Assembly (NCBI GenBank): GCA_963753225.1
Contig: CAVWBQ010000026.1
Coordinates: 51,181 to 115,180, forward strand
From: Palsa-504 sp963753225
Lineage (GTDB): Bacteria > Actinomycetota > Actinomycetes > Streptosporangiales > Streptosporangiaceae
Length of the DNA: 64,000 nucleotides
Direction: 5' to 3'
This document shows, in pieces, positions 38,057 through 46,545 of this stretch; position 1 is the first letter of the stretch, and each line of letters starts with the position of its first letter. Made by a program: the position numbers and the translations under genes. The notes below the pieces were generated by a model, which saw nothing but the letters and a program-made list of their open reading frames with translations, did not search any database and had not been told where the DNA came from.

Positions 38057-38686
38057 TATGGCCCCGGCTATCCGCCCGGCCCGGTGCGAGCAGGCGACGG
38101 GTTCAACGTCACGTTCCGCGCGATCGGCGGTACGACTGCGCATGTGAGGTGGAATCCGGCCGGGGATCTGTGTATTTGCAGGTCACAGGACGTCGGGGCG
38201 CTTCCGGGAAGAAACGGCCGCGGTCATGGCGCCGTACCTGCATGCGGCGTCCTGGCTCGTTGTGACGAGGCCCTGACCTGTAACGCCGGCCAGGGCCATT
38301 GCCGCGAATTCGCTGATGGCGCTGGCGCCAGATCGAGTGCGGCCGAGGTACGCGTAAAACCGGCCATGAGTCGATCATGGTTCTAATCTCGGAAGCTGAT
38401 CCCGACCGACAGCGGGCGCTCACCTGCGGAATCTCGGAAGTCCCGGACGGAGTTCACTTCCGAGTCGGGCGATCTCGGAAGTCGGGACGTCTCGCTGCGC
38501 CGTGGGACATCCCGACAGCGTATGAGCGTCGACCTGCGCGAACTCCTCAGGAAGATCGACCCGTTGCCGCTTTTGCACGTATCTCGGTCGTACCCGGTGC
38601 ACACCTGTCAGCCTCCAGCGTGATGCGGCGCGCTCGGATCCTGGCCCGCCGTTAAAAGATTCCGGGCGCTGCGCGACTCACTTGGT
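38057..38686. other. Non-coding interval with repeated half-sites
   Basis: About 630 bases without a convincing gene. The right part holds three copies of ATCTCGGAAG (38386, 38431, 38472), one inverted copy CTTCCGAG (38457) and several TCCCGAC / GTCGGGA words. This spacing suggests binding sites for a recombinase or regulator. The left part shows no feature I can name. Confidence 0.5.
38386..38520. repeat. Cluster of ATCTCGGAAG half-sites
   Basis: Three direct and one inverted 8-10 base copies in 95 bases, mixed with TCCCGAC/GTCGGGA words up to 38517. They lie about 170-300 bases upstream of the small membrane protein gene at 38687, so they may be operators of that operon or a recombination site. 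Confidence 0.5.
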
Positions 38687-38971
38687 ATGGCGAGATTGGC
38701 AGTTAGCTGGCCGGCTGCGGCTGGCGCCGGTGCCGTGGCGGTTCACGTGCTGGCGTGGCCGTACACCGCGGTGCTCATGGCAGTGACTGCTGCCTACCGG
38801 CTGCTTGCTGAACGGGCCCGGCGTAAAACCCTGATAGACCTGGTGTCGCGTGCGCCGGCTGGCACGATCGTGGTGATGGAGAAAGGCCCGGGAGGTCCCG
38901 CCATGTGGATCAGGGTCGGTGTCGAACCGCAGGTTCCCCCGCGGGCGGAGGTCTGGCGTGGGCGATCCTGA
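38687..38971 (+). CDS. Small membrane protein upstream of an ECF sigma factor
   Basis: A 94-residue protein. Residues about 5-35 are hydrophobic (AGAGAVAVHVLAWPYTAVLM), followed by a basic patch and a soluble part (RRKTLIDLVSRAPAGTIVVM). The soluble part recalls the 92-residue protein at 59698-59976 (LLPPGAELLESEPGGRLRVI), which also precedes a sigma gene. It overlaps the sigma start by 14 bases. It may be a regulator of the sigma factor (inference); no known anti-sigma motif is visible. Confidence 0.65.
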   Translation: MARLAVSWPAAAGAGAVAVHVLAWPYTAVLMAVTAAYRLLAERARRKTLIDLVSRAPAGTIVVMEKGPGGPAMWIRVGVEPQVPPRAEVWRGRS

Positions 38972-39557
38972 CAATGACATCCACATCCCAGAACATCAGG
39001 CTGCAGAGATCTCAGATTTCCATAAAGCCAACAGCCGGTGGCTGTTCGGCCATGCGTGCCTGCGGACAGGCCGTGACCGGGAACTCAAGGGAAGCCGGGA
39101 ATGTGCTGAAGACCTTGTCCAGGGCGTGTTTGAGGCCGCAGCGCGCGGCTGGGGAACCTTGCGCGAACTCGAACCCGAGCAGCAGCGGGCCTGGCTGCGG
39201 ACAGCATTGCGTCATCTGGAAATCAGTGATTTCCGGCGCCGTCAGGCGTTCCGCAGCAGGCAACCCGAGCTGTACCTCAGGTACTGCGCCGCGGAGGCCG
39301 ACGCTGAACAGCAGGCACTGTCCGCGATCGCGCTGGAAAGAGCGACGCAGATCATCGAAGGGCTCCCCGGTAAGCAGAAGAGGATTGCGCTGATGAAGTG
39401 GGGCGACCATATGACGGGAGCTGAAATAGCCGCTGTGCTGGGCTGCGCGGAGGGAACTGTCGGGGCCCAGGTTTCCGCGATTCGCCGCAAGCTGATCGAG
39501 GGTCTCGGTCCGTATTACCCCTTCGCGAGGGATGACGGGGAAGGAGAGGCACCGTAA
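38958..39557 (+). CDS. ECF-type RNA polymerase sigma-70 family factor
   Basis: A 199-residue sigma factor with region 2 (SRECAEDLVQGVFEAAARGWGT, then QQRAWLRTALRHLEISDFRR) and region 4 (ALMKWGDHMTGAEIAAVLGC, AEGTVGAQVSAIRRKL). The GTG at 38958 is fixed by GGAGG six bases upstream. It overlaps the small membrane protein gene upstream and touches the GTPase gene downstream (TAATG), so small protein, sigma, GTPase and PLD-like genes probably form one operon. Confidence 0.9.
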   Translation: MGDPDNDIHIPEHQAAEISDFHKANSRWLFGHACLRTGRDRELKGSRECAEDLVQGVFEAAARGWGTLRELEPEQQRAWLRTALRHLEISDFRRRQAFRSRQPELYLRYCAAEADAEQQALSAIALERATQIIEGLPGKQKRIALMKWGDHMTGAEIAAVLGCAEGTVGAQVSAIRRKLIEGLGPYYPFARDDGEGEAP

Positions 39558-41002
39558 TGGCAGAGAACAACGATGATGCTGTCAGCAACCGCGAGGACTC
39601 TTTCCTGGACCGGCTCGTCCCGCAGGTCGCGGACCATCTTGCTGAGCATGCCGCAGAGGACTTCGATGCGGACGCCAGCCAGCGGCGGTTCCACGCCTGG
39701 CTCGCCGAGCACACTGAAGAGAACAGCCCTCCCCGCTCGCCCCACTTCGATGACCTGCACGATATCGATGACAGGCGTCCTCGTCGCCCTCCTTCGGCCA
39801 GGGCTATGCTCCCAGCCTGTGAGAAAGGCTCTGCCTGGGACGAAGAGTCCCCCGTCTCCGTAGTGCCTCTCCTGCCCCGCAGGCCGGGCTTGGCCGGCCG
39901 CGAGCCGACCGGATCCGGTCCGTCTCCCGGAAGGCATCTGACCGCCGCCGCGCCATCAGGCGAAATCAGGGTCGGGATGTGGGGGGCCCCGGCCAGCGGG
40001 AAAACCACCTACCTGGGCGCGCTGCGGCACGCCCTGGACGTTGACCCAGCGAACGGCCGGTGGAATGTCCACCCGGCCAACGACGCGTCGGCGGACCTCA
40101 TGGTCCGGCTCACCCAGGACCTGGTGGACAAGCACGAGTTCCCCCCCGCCACGCAACTGGGCGAGGAGACGGAGCTGCGCTGGCACTTCGCCGGGGACCT
40201 GGCGGGTTCCCAGTTCGACCGGCGGATCCTGCGCCGCCGCGGCACGCTGCCGAGCAAGTTCACGCTCAACCTGGTGGACGTGAGCGGGGAGGCTTTCGGC
40301 AGCGCCCCGCAGGGAAAGAACGTGCCGCTGCACGTGATCAACAGCGCGCTCGGCTACCTGGCCGGCGCGCAGGGCCTGCTCTACTTCTTCGATCCCATCG
40401 CAGAACGTGAACGCGGCGGTTCGTTGGAATACCTGAACCGGGTCATCATCGACTTGTCACGCCGCATGCTGGCGGAAGACCGGCTCGTCAACGGGTACCT
40501 TCCGCAGTACGTCTCTGTCTGCATCACCAAGTTCGATCACCCGGAACTGTTCCGGAGGGCTCAGCGACTGGGCCTGGTGTCCTTCGGCGAGGATGGCAGA
40601 CCGCAAGTTCTCGGCAAGGACGCCGAGACCCTCTTCAACATGATCTGCGACGGCAGCTTCTGGAGCGATCATGAGACCACGTCGACGGCCTCCTTCATCC
40701 GGTATGAGCTCAGGAAACGATTCCACCCAGGCCGGATCCGGTACTTCGCGACCTCGGCTATCGGGTTCAGCCAGCCCTCCGGACACGATCCCGCAGCCGG
40801 ACTGCAAAGAAGATCGCGCTTCAACCCCGAAGACCACGTCAACTTCTATGAGACGGAAAGGGGAATGAGGATCAAGGGGCCGATCGCGCCGATCAACGTT
40901 CTCGAGCCCTTGCTCAGCCTGCACCAGCAGATCTGGGGTGTCGGTAAGACTGCTGTCACCAGGTACACGCAATTGAGTTCGCCCAGTTCAGCTGAGGTCT
41001 AG
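39557..41002 (+). CDS. P-loop GTPase-like protein of conflict-system type
   Basis: A 481-residue protein. The first 130 residues are polar and low in structure. The NTPase core has Walker A/G1 GAPASGKTTYLGAL (about 143-156), a G3-like NLVDVSGEAFG (about 238) and a G4-like CITKFDHPE (about 320), so it looks like a TRAFAC-type GTPase. The GAP-x-SGKTTYL form matches the double-GTPase type reported in actinobacterial NTP-dependent conflict systems (family knowledge, not checked here). Its start overlaps the sigma stop; the PLD-like gene follows by 10 bases. Regulatory switch for an effector is an inference. Confidence 0.78.
   Translation: MAENNDDAVSNREDSFLDRLVPQVADHLAEHAAEDFDADASQRRFHAWLAEHTEENSPPRSPHFDDLHDIDDRRPRRPPSARAMLPACEKGSAWDEESPVSVVPLLPRRPGLAGREPTGSGPSPGRHLTAAAPSGEIRVGMWGAPASGKTTYLGALRHALDVDPANGRWNVHPANDASADLMVRLTQDLVDKHEFPPATQLGEETELRWHFAGDLAGSQFDRRILRRRGTLPSKFTLNLVDVSGEAFGSAPQGKNVPLHVINSALGYLAGAQGLLYFFDPIAERERGGSLEYLNRVIIDLSRRMLAEDRLVNGYLPQYVSVCITKFDHPELFRRAQRLGLVSFGEDGRPQVLGKDAETLFNMICDGSFWSDHETTSTASFIRYELRKRFHPGRIRYFATSAIGFSQPSGHDPAAGLQRRSRFNPEDHVNFYETERGMRIKGPIAPINVLEPLLSLHQQIWGVGKTAVTRYTQLSSPSSAEV
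40946..40970 (+). repeat. 25-base direct repeat, copy 1
   Basis: Starts AAGACTGCTGTCACCAGGTA and ends CACGC. It is inside the last codons of the GTPase gene (KTAVTRYT). Copy 2 at 41915-41939 differs by one base. Confidence 0.9.
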
Positions 41003-41011
41003 CCTGTCGGT

Positions 41012-41899
41012 ATGACAGACGGTGGCGTCGGGCCGGACTTCGGGCAGTGGTACGACCAGGCATTCGATGTTGGTGTTCCGGGCAATCAAGCGTTCTTCGG
41101 ACGCGACGTGCTGGCTGGTCTGGTGGAGGGCATCCGGGATTTCCAGCAGCGCCGCCAGGAGCGGTGGGAGCAGTATCGCGGGTCCGGCACGACATTGCTG
41201 GGCTGTGCGATGTGGATGGATGACCAGGAGCTTCTCGACGAGATCTCTGGTCTGGAGGCAGCCTGCGTGGTCGTCCGCAAGCAGCCACGGAACCGCAATG
41301 TTCAGCCGCCCGACCTGCCCCGTAAGCTGCGCCGTCTTGCCGAATTCAACGAGCGCCCCGGCATTCCGACCTGCTTCTTTCCTGAGCTGGAACAGCTGAC
41401 CTCTCTCGTTGACGGCAAGCCTCCCGTGATCGGGCCCGGGTGGACGCTCCCTGAGCAGGACGCGACGATACCGACGGTGCGGACGATCGGATTTCGCCAG
41501 GGAGCCGGGAACAAAGGCGCGCTGCCGCCGATCCTGCACGCGAAGTTGGTGTTGCTGGGCCGTCTTTGGGAACACGACGAGGACGGCTTCGGCCCCGCCG
41601 ACGTCACCCGCTTCGCCCCGAAGCGTCTGTGGGTCGGATCAGCAAACTTCACCGCTTCATCGCGGCGCAGCCTTGAGTTCGGTTTCTGGACAGAGGACCC
41701 ATCCCTGCTCCAGGGAGCGGAGAAATTCCTGCTGAAGTTGATCGCCACGTCCGAGGCCCTCGACCCGGACGCTGATTCGCACATGCCGGAGCGGGCGCTA
41801 CCCGACTACGACGACGAGGCAATGGCGGAGTGGGCGGCCGAGCTGGATCTCGACGCCCGGGCTGAAGAAGCAGATGATGCCGACGGATATCGCCTGTAA
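41012..41899 (+). CDS. PLD-like (phospholipase D superfamily) protein, possible nuclease effector
   Basis: A 295-residue protein with one clear HKD-type motif: LHAKLVLLG (His and Lys, near residue 175) followed by WVGSANFTASSRRSLEFGFW (Ser, Asn, Glu). The N-terminal half has a degenerate second lobe (GTTLLGCAMWMDDQELLDEI). One good motif suggests a dimeric enzyme such as the Nuc-type nucleases. Behind a GTPase and a sigma factor it could be the effector of the module (inference). The gene lies between 25-base direct repeats at 40946 and 41915. Confidence 0.75.
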   Translation: MTDGGVGPDFGQWYDQAFDVGVPGNQAFFGRDVLAGLVEGIRDFQQRRQERWEQYRGSGTTLLGCAMWMDDQELLDEISGLEAACVVVRKQPRNRNVQPPDLPRKLRRLAEFNERPGIPTCFFPELEQLTSLVDGKPPVIGPGWTLPEQDATIPTVRTIGFRQGAGNKGALPPILHAKLVLLGRLWEHDEDGFGPADVTRFAPKRLWVGSANFTASSRRSLEFGFWTEDPSLLQGAEKFLLKLIATSEALDPDADSHMPERALPDYDDEAMAEWAAELDLDARAEEADDADGYRL

Positions 41900-41914
41900 C
41901 CGAGGGTGGCGCTA

Positions 41915-41939
41915 AAGACTGCTGTCATCAGGTACACGC
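41915..41939 (+). repeat. 25-base direct repeat, copy 2
   Basis: Second copy (24 of 25 bases) of the repeat from the GTPase 3' end, 969 bases further on and just after the PLD-like gene. The pair brackets the PLD-like gene, suggesting insertion or exchange of that gene by homologous recombination. Confidence 0.9.
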
Positions 41940-41993
41940 GATGTCGTTGCCCCTGATCAGCGTGCCAGGTACAGCGGTGGAACCCGGCAGGGT

Positions 41994-42947
41994 TCAGTGA
42001 GTGCGCCGGGGCGGTCCGAGCAGGCTGGTGACCTCGGCGACAGCCTCGTCGCCGGGCTTGACGTAGCGCATGACGGTGCGCGGGGACTTGTGCCGGGTCT
42101 TGGCCATGATCAGCTGCAGCGGGACCTTCTGATCGCCGAGGTGGGTCGCTGCGGAGTGGCGGAGCTGGTGGAGGTCCAGGCCGCCGGCGTGTTTCTTGAA
42201 CAGGATCCGGGCGCGGTCGTAGCCCAGGCGGCCCCGGCCGGTGTGCGGGCAGATATCGCGGGGTGCGGGGCGGCGGGCGGGGACAGGCCTGCGGCTGGCC
42301 AGGAACAGCGGCCCGCTGGTGCGGCTGGTGCCGTCGGGCAGGCGCAGCAGCCGGGGCAGCAGGCGGGCGGTGCCGGTGTCCCAGTAGACGAACTCGGTGT
42401 CGCCGCCCTTGGACCGCACCGGGGCCCGGCGCTGCTCGAGGTCGAGGTCCTCGACGTCAAGGGCGAGGACCTCGCTGGCGCGGGCGGCGGTCTCGTACAG
42501 CATCCGCCACAGCGTCTTCTCCCGCAGCGGGACGTCGCGGCGGGACAGCAGCCGCTCGATGCGGGCGCGGGGCAGCGCCCTGGTGGCGTCGTTGTTCTCC
42601 TTGCGCCGCTCGGCGTCGGGCGGCAGCTGCGGGGCGGGCCACCGCTTCTTCTGGGCGCACCAGGTCAGCCAGGACACGACGGCGGCCCGGTTGCGGTTCC
42701 ACGTCGCCGGCGCGCTTGCGCCCCACAGGCGGCGCAGCGCGTCCGCGATCTCGTCGCCGGCCACCGCGGCGAGCTGTCGGCCCGGGCCGAGCTCGGCGGC
42801 CAGGCGGTCGAGCACCCCGGCGTAGGCGCGGCGGGTGTTGGGGCTGCCGGCCCTGGGTGAGGACAAGAATGCGTCGGCGGCCTCGGCGAGGGTGACGGCG
42901 CCGCCCCGGATCGCGGTCACCGCCGTGCCCGCCTGCTGCCCTGCCAT
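41994..42947 (-). CDS. Tyrosine recombinase / integrase
   Basis: A 317-residue tyrosine recombinase. The N-terminal SAM-like binding domain (AFLSSPRAGSPNTRRAYAGV) is followed by a catalytic domain with the first Arg in YETAARASEVLALDVEDLDL, HQLRHSAATHLG (His-x-x-Arg) and the Tyr in SPRTVMRYVKPG. GAGG precedes the ATG. It lies directly beside the STAND cassette, whose repeat word TGTACCGGATAACG also occurs 26 bases upstream of this gene, so it may have moved the cassette. A decayed relative lies at 60133-60490. Confidence 0.92.
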   Translation of the reverse strand: MAGQQAGTAVTAIRGGAVTLAEAADAFLSSPRAGSPNTRRAYAGVLDRLAAELGPGRQLAAVAGDEIADALRRLWGASAPATWNRNRAAVVSWLTWCAQKKRWPAPQLPPDAERRKENNDATRALPRARIERLLSRRDVPLREKTLWRMLYETAARASEVLALDVEDLDLEQRRAPVRSKGGDTEFVYWDTGTARLLPRLLRLPDGTSRTSGPLFLASRRPVPARRPAPRDICPHTGRGRLGYDRARILFKKHAGGLDLHQLRHSAATHLGDQKVPLQLIMAKTRHKSPRTVMRYVKPGDEAVAEVTSLLGPPRRTH

Positions 42948-43050
42948 GCCGCCTCTGCCGTGCCACTGGTGATGTACCGGATAACGTGCGCGAGTCGCAC
43001 AGGCGCCGTCGGATCAGGACGGCTGCCCGCCCGGGGCCTCCTCATGTTGG

Positions 43051-43075
43051 TGTACCGGATAACGGCCCATTATCC
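43051..43075 (+). repeat. Palindromic repeat at left end of the STAND cassette
   Basis: Reads TGTACCGGATAACGG then CCCATTATCC; GGATAA and TTATCC pair. The STAND gene stop codon lies in it. It matches the repeat at 46540-46564 in inverted orientation (20 of 25 bases). A 14-base direct copy of its first part, TGTACCGGATAACG, lies at 42973-42986. Confidence 0.75.
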
Positions 43076-46000
43076 AGTGTCATTATTGGCACCGCTGATA
43101 TCTATCCACTCATCTGCAAAGACGCACAGGGCGATCGGGTCGACGCAGGCAAGCGCCTGGAGCGGAATCGTCCACTGCCCGGCAGCAAGAGCACTCGCGA
43201 TGCAAGACCGGGCCATAGCCGGCTCGGCAACGCTGGCTATGTCGGATAGGGCCCGGGCCCGCGCGTCTGAGTCGGTAGTGGATCTGGCGACCTGCTCGGC
43301 TCTGGCGGCCAGGGCCCGGGCGCGGTCGAGGTTGCCGGCCTCAGCCACTGCCAAGGCCGCACGGGCTAGCGCCTCAGCCCGCTCCACTTGGCGAGTGGTG
43401 GTCCGGGTGACCTGCTCGGCGTGGTTGAGATCTCCGTGGTTAGCCGGCGCCTCGGCCATGGCAGCCAGTTTCTTGGCAAGGGCAGCCAGCTTTGCCGCCC
43501 AATCATCCAGAAGAGGGCTGGTTCGGGCGGCCGGCTCGGCGCTGGCGGCCAGCGTCCGGGCGTGGTCGAGGTCCCCCGCCTTAGCCGCGGCCGCGGCCAG
43601 GGCGGTCAACGCCTTCGCCTGCTGGTACGGGTCGGTGACGGACCGGGCGGCCGTGCCGGCGTTGGCGGCCAGCGTCCGGGCGTGGTCGAGGTTCCCGGCC
43701 TCAGCCAGGGCCGCGGCTAGGGCGGTCAATGCCTCCGCCTGCTCGTACGGGTCGGTGACGGACCAGGCGAGGGCTTCAGCGCTGGCGGCCAGCGTCCGGG
43801 CGCGGTCGAGGTCCCCGGCCTCAGCCGCGGCCGCGGCCAGAGCGGCCAAGGCCTCCGCCTGCTGGTACGGGTCGGTGACGGACCGGGCGGCCTGCTCGGC
43901 GCTGGCGGCCAGGGCCCGGGCGTGGTCGAGGTCCCCCGCCTCAGCCGCGGCCGCGGCCAGGCGGGCCAGAGCCTTCGCCTGCTGGTACGGGTCGGTGACG
44001 GACCGGGCGGCCTGCTCGGCGCTGGCGGCCAGGGCCCGGGCGTGGTCGAGGTCCCCCGCCTCAGCCGCGGCCGCGGCCAGGCGGGCCAGAGCCTTCGCCT
44101 GCTGGTACGGGTCGGTGACGGACCAGGCGAGGGCTTCAGCGCTGGCGGCCAGCGTCCGGGCGTGGTCGAGGTCCCCGGCCTCAGCCACTATCGCGGCCAG
44201 AGCGGCCAAGGCCTCCGCCTGCTCGTACGGGACCATGAGGTGCCGGACGATCCTCTGTGCGCAGTCGAGGTCCCCAGTGGCGGCCACCTTTGCAGCCACG
44301 TCGGCCACGGCCTCTGTGTAAAGGTAGCCGTAGATGAAATAGTGAGCGATCTCCCATGCGCGGTCGAGATTTCCGGTGGCGGCCATTGCCGTAGCCAGGG
44401 CGGCCGTGGCCCGTTCCCTCCGGTAGCCGTGGATGGCGATGGACAGGGCGGCTGGCTCGGCGCTGGCGGCCAGCGTCCGGGCGCGGTCGAGGTCCCCCGC
44501 CTCAGCCACGGCCGCGGCCAGGCGGGCCAGAGCCTCCGCCTGCTGGTACGGGTCGGTGACGGACCAGGCGAGGGCTTCAGCGCGGGCGGCCTGGCCGAGG
44601 GTTGCCCAGACCGCTGGGAGCCGGGCGGGGATGTGGGTATTGCGGTCGGTGAGCTGATTTCGGTACCAGGCCAGGCGCAGGGAGGCGAGCAGGTCCGGGG
44701 ACGGGCTGCTGCTGATGAGGGCGTGGGCGGCGGTGATCTCTGACAGTGCCATTGCGTCGCCGCCGGTGGCGTCGAGCATCCGGTGGTGGCGGGCGGGATC
44801 AGTGGCCAGGGCCGCGAGGCGGTCGAGATCACCGGCAGCGGCGAGCATGCGGGGATAGCCGCGCAGCAGATACGCCGGGGTGCCCACGGGCCAGCCCCGG
44901 TGCCGGTAGCCGTCTGCCCAGGCGTGCAGGCGTGCGGCGAATCCGGCGAGGGGGCCCGGCCCCAGGCGGTCGGCGGCCTGCTCGCGTAGGGCCTCGTGGG
45001 CGAACAGGAACACACGCGCCTCGCCATCCGGGCCGACGCGGCCGGCGACGGTGCGCCCGAACACGCCGCGCAGGAGCCCGTCGACCTTGAACGCGGGTCG
45101 GCCGGTCAGTTCCTGCAGGTCGAGGTGGTCTAGGCCACCGCCGGACACGGTGACCAGACCGAAGATTTCATAGCCCAGGCCGTCGTGGCGGTTCTTGTCG
45201 GTGGCCAGGACCTCGTCGAGCTCCCGCTGGGCCAATTTCGCGGCCCGGGTGGCGTGGGGCGAGACGTCCAGCGGGCGGACCCGGCAGGAACTTAGGGGAT
45301 GGTCGTCGTCGACGTCGGCGGGCAGTTGCGGGTAGGGTCGCCCGGCAACGATGACTCGCAGCCCGGCCGGGGGGCGCTTAGGCAGGCAGGTGGCGATGCT
45401 AGCGAGTCCAGAGCCGGGCAAGGTGCCGCAGTCCTCATCTAGGCCGTCGACGACCAGCACCAGCCGCCGCCCGGCCTTCACCGCTTGTGCCGCGGCCTTT
45501 TCCAGCAGATGGCGGCGCAGCCCGTCCCGCACCGTCGGCGACGTGACGGGCGGGAGCTGATCGCCGGTGACTGCGGCCAGCTGATCGAGCAGGCTGTCGG
45601 TGAACGCGGCGCTGTCGGCCTGCCCTGCCAGGCGAGCGGTGACGAAGAACGAGACCACCCACGTCCCGGGCGGAGGGTGCAGGACGAACCAGGCCATCAG
45701 TGCGGACTTGCCTGCCCACGGCTCGGCCTGCCACCACGCATACGCCTCGTCCCCGCCCGTGCACCAGTCCGCCAGCTCCTCGAGTTCGCCTCGCCTGCCC
45801 AGCAGATGCAGCGGGGCGATGTGGCCGATCTGCCAGACGTACCCGGACCGTAGCCACCAGTCCGGCTGGCCCGCGTCCCGCTTTGCCTGGTTCTGCTCGG
45901 CGTGGGCCGCCTTATATAGGCGCACCCCCCGCTCGGTTTCCGGGTCCGTCGCTCCCAGCGCGACCAGAAGATCCCGGGCCTGATTCTCATGGGCTGGCAG

Positions 46001-46246
46001 GCTCAGGCCCCTCAGCAGGTCATTGACCCGGGTACGTGCGGTCAGGCTCATTTTGCCGCTCAGCTCGGCGAGACTAGGCGTGCCGTTTACCTGGCGGAGC
46101 CGGTCGCAGTGCTCCAGCCAGTCCCGCATGTTGCCCGGCCCGGGCCACCTGTCCCGATTAGTCGGCTTGCCCCGCTTGACGCGCTTCGCGTTCGTCCCAT
46201 CCGGCTGGCTCTTTCCAAGATCGCGGGGTTGGTTGCGTGCGGTCAT
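43070..46246 (-). CDS. STAND/NACHT-like NTPase with HTH-like N-terminus and 40-residue tandem repeats
   Basis: A 1058-residue protein. Residues about 40-110 resemble the short HTH-like domain common before actinobacterial STAND NTPases (LAELSGKMSLTARTRVNDLL). The NTPase has Walker A AEPWAGKSAL (174-183), Walker B LVLVVDGLDED (262-272) and a winged-helix-like part after it. From about residue 540 it has TPR-like 40-residue repeats built around AEAGDLDHARTLAASAEA. Start is ATG 46246; the frame runs open to 46411 without a site. Such proteins sense invaders or stress and signal by oligomerising (family knowledge); role here not shown. Confidence 0.85.
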   Translation of the reverse strand: MTARNQPRDLGKSQPDGTNAKRVKRGKPTNRDRWPGPGNMRDWLEHCDRLRQVNGTPSLAELSGKMSLTARTRVNDLLRGLSLPAHENQARDLLVALGATDPETERGVRLYKAAHAEQNQAKRDAGQPDWWLRSGYVWQIGHIAPLHLLGRRGELEELADWCTGGDEAYAWWQAEPWAGKSALMAWFVLHPPPGTWVVSFFVTARLAGQADSAAFTDSLLDQLAAVTGDQLPPVTSPTVRDGLRRHLLEKAAAQAVKAGRRLVLVVDGLDEDCGTLPGSGLASIATCLPKRPPAGLRVIVAGRPYPQLPADVDDDHPLSSCRVRPLDVSPHATRAAKLAQRELDEVLATDKNRHDGLGYEIFGLVTVSGGGLDHLDLQELTGRPAFKVDGLLRGVFGRTVAGRVGPDGEARVFLFAHEALREQAADRLGPGPLAGFAARLHAWADGYRHRGWPVGTPAYLLRGYPRMLAAAGDLDRLAALATDPARHHRMLDATGGDAMALSEITAAHALISSSPSPDLLASLRLAWYRNQLTDRNTHIPARLPAVWATLGQAARAEALAWSVTDPYQQAEALARLAAAVAEAGDLDRARTLAASAEPAALSIAIHGYRRERATAALATAMAATGNLDRAWEIAHYFIYGYLYTEAVADVAAKVAATGDLDCAQRIVRHLMVPYEQAEALAALAAIVAEAGDLDHARTLAASAEALAWSVTDPYQQAKALARLAAAAAEAGDLDHARALAASAEQAARSVTDPYQQAKALARLAAAAAEAGDLDHARALAASAEQAARSVTDPYQQAEALAALAAAAAEAGDLDRARTLAASAEALAWSVTDPYEQAEALTALAAALAEAGNLDHARTLAANAGTAARSVTDPYQQAKALTALAAAAAKAGDLDHARTLAASAEPAARTSPLLDDWAAKLAALAKKLAAMAEAPANHGDLNHAEQVTRTTTRQVERAEALARAALAVAEAGNLDRARALAARAEQVARSTTDSDARARALSDIASVAEPAMARSCIASALAAGQWTIPLQALACVDPIALCVFADEWIDISGANNDTG
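43500..44240 (-). repeat. 120-bp tandem repeats in the STAND gene
   Basis: About six head-to-tail 120-bp units with exact period; the word GGTACGGGTCGGTGACGGAC recurs at about 43624, 43744 (one base different before it), 43864, 43984 and 44104, and again near 44544. Units at 43861-43980 and 43981-44100 are almost identical. They encode the 40-residue helical repeats. Confidence 0.93.
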
Positions 46247-46410
46247 CGTGCGCCGCCGTGCCCTCCGGGGCCGGTCCGGGTAGCGAAGACAGGCGGCGAA
46301 GGAACAGGGCACAGCAGAGCACAGTTGTGCGGCCCCCGGCGGCCGCACACTGGCGGGGTCAGCACGGAGCGGCCGCCCCGGACCACCAGCCAGCGATAGG
46401 ACCAGCAGCA

Positions 46411-46545
46411 ATGCAATCCTGGATCAGCATCGCCGCCGTTATCGGCGACCTGCTCACCCTGGCCGCGGCCGTGACCGACCTTGCCGCCGCCAGGGCGCGG
46501 GCGCACAAGAGCCGTCCCCGGCGTCGGCCGACTCGAAAGCGATAA
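46411..46545 (+). CDS. Possible 44-residue membrane peptide
   Basis: ATG at 46411 opens a frame with a hydrophobic start (SWISIAAVIGDLLTLAAAVT) and a very basic end (RPRRRPTRKR). AGGACC lies about 9 bases upstream, a weak site. It is divergent from the STAND gene and ends in the right palindromic repeat. Could be a small toxin-like or signalling peptide, or chance. I see no known family. Confidence 0.4.
   Translation: MQSWISIAAVIGDLLTLAAAVTDLAAARARAHKSRPRRRPTRKR

Noticed and set aside
43500..44240. Regularly spaced repeats, CRISPR-like at first sight
   Set aside because: The period is exactly 120 bases with no variable spacers, and the units are coding repeats of the STAND protein.
42960..44321. 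Long plus-strand open frame (over 450 codons) opposite the STAND gene
   Set aside because: It is the antisense shadow of the 120-bp repeats; no ribosome site, odd Ala/Arg/Ser composition, and the minus strand has the motifs.
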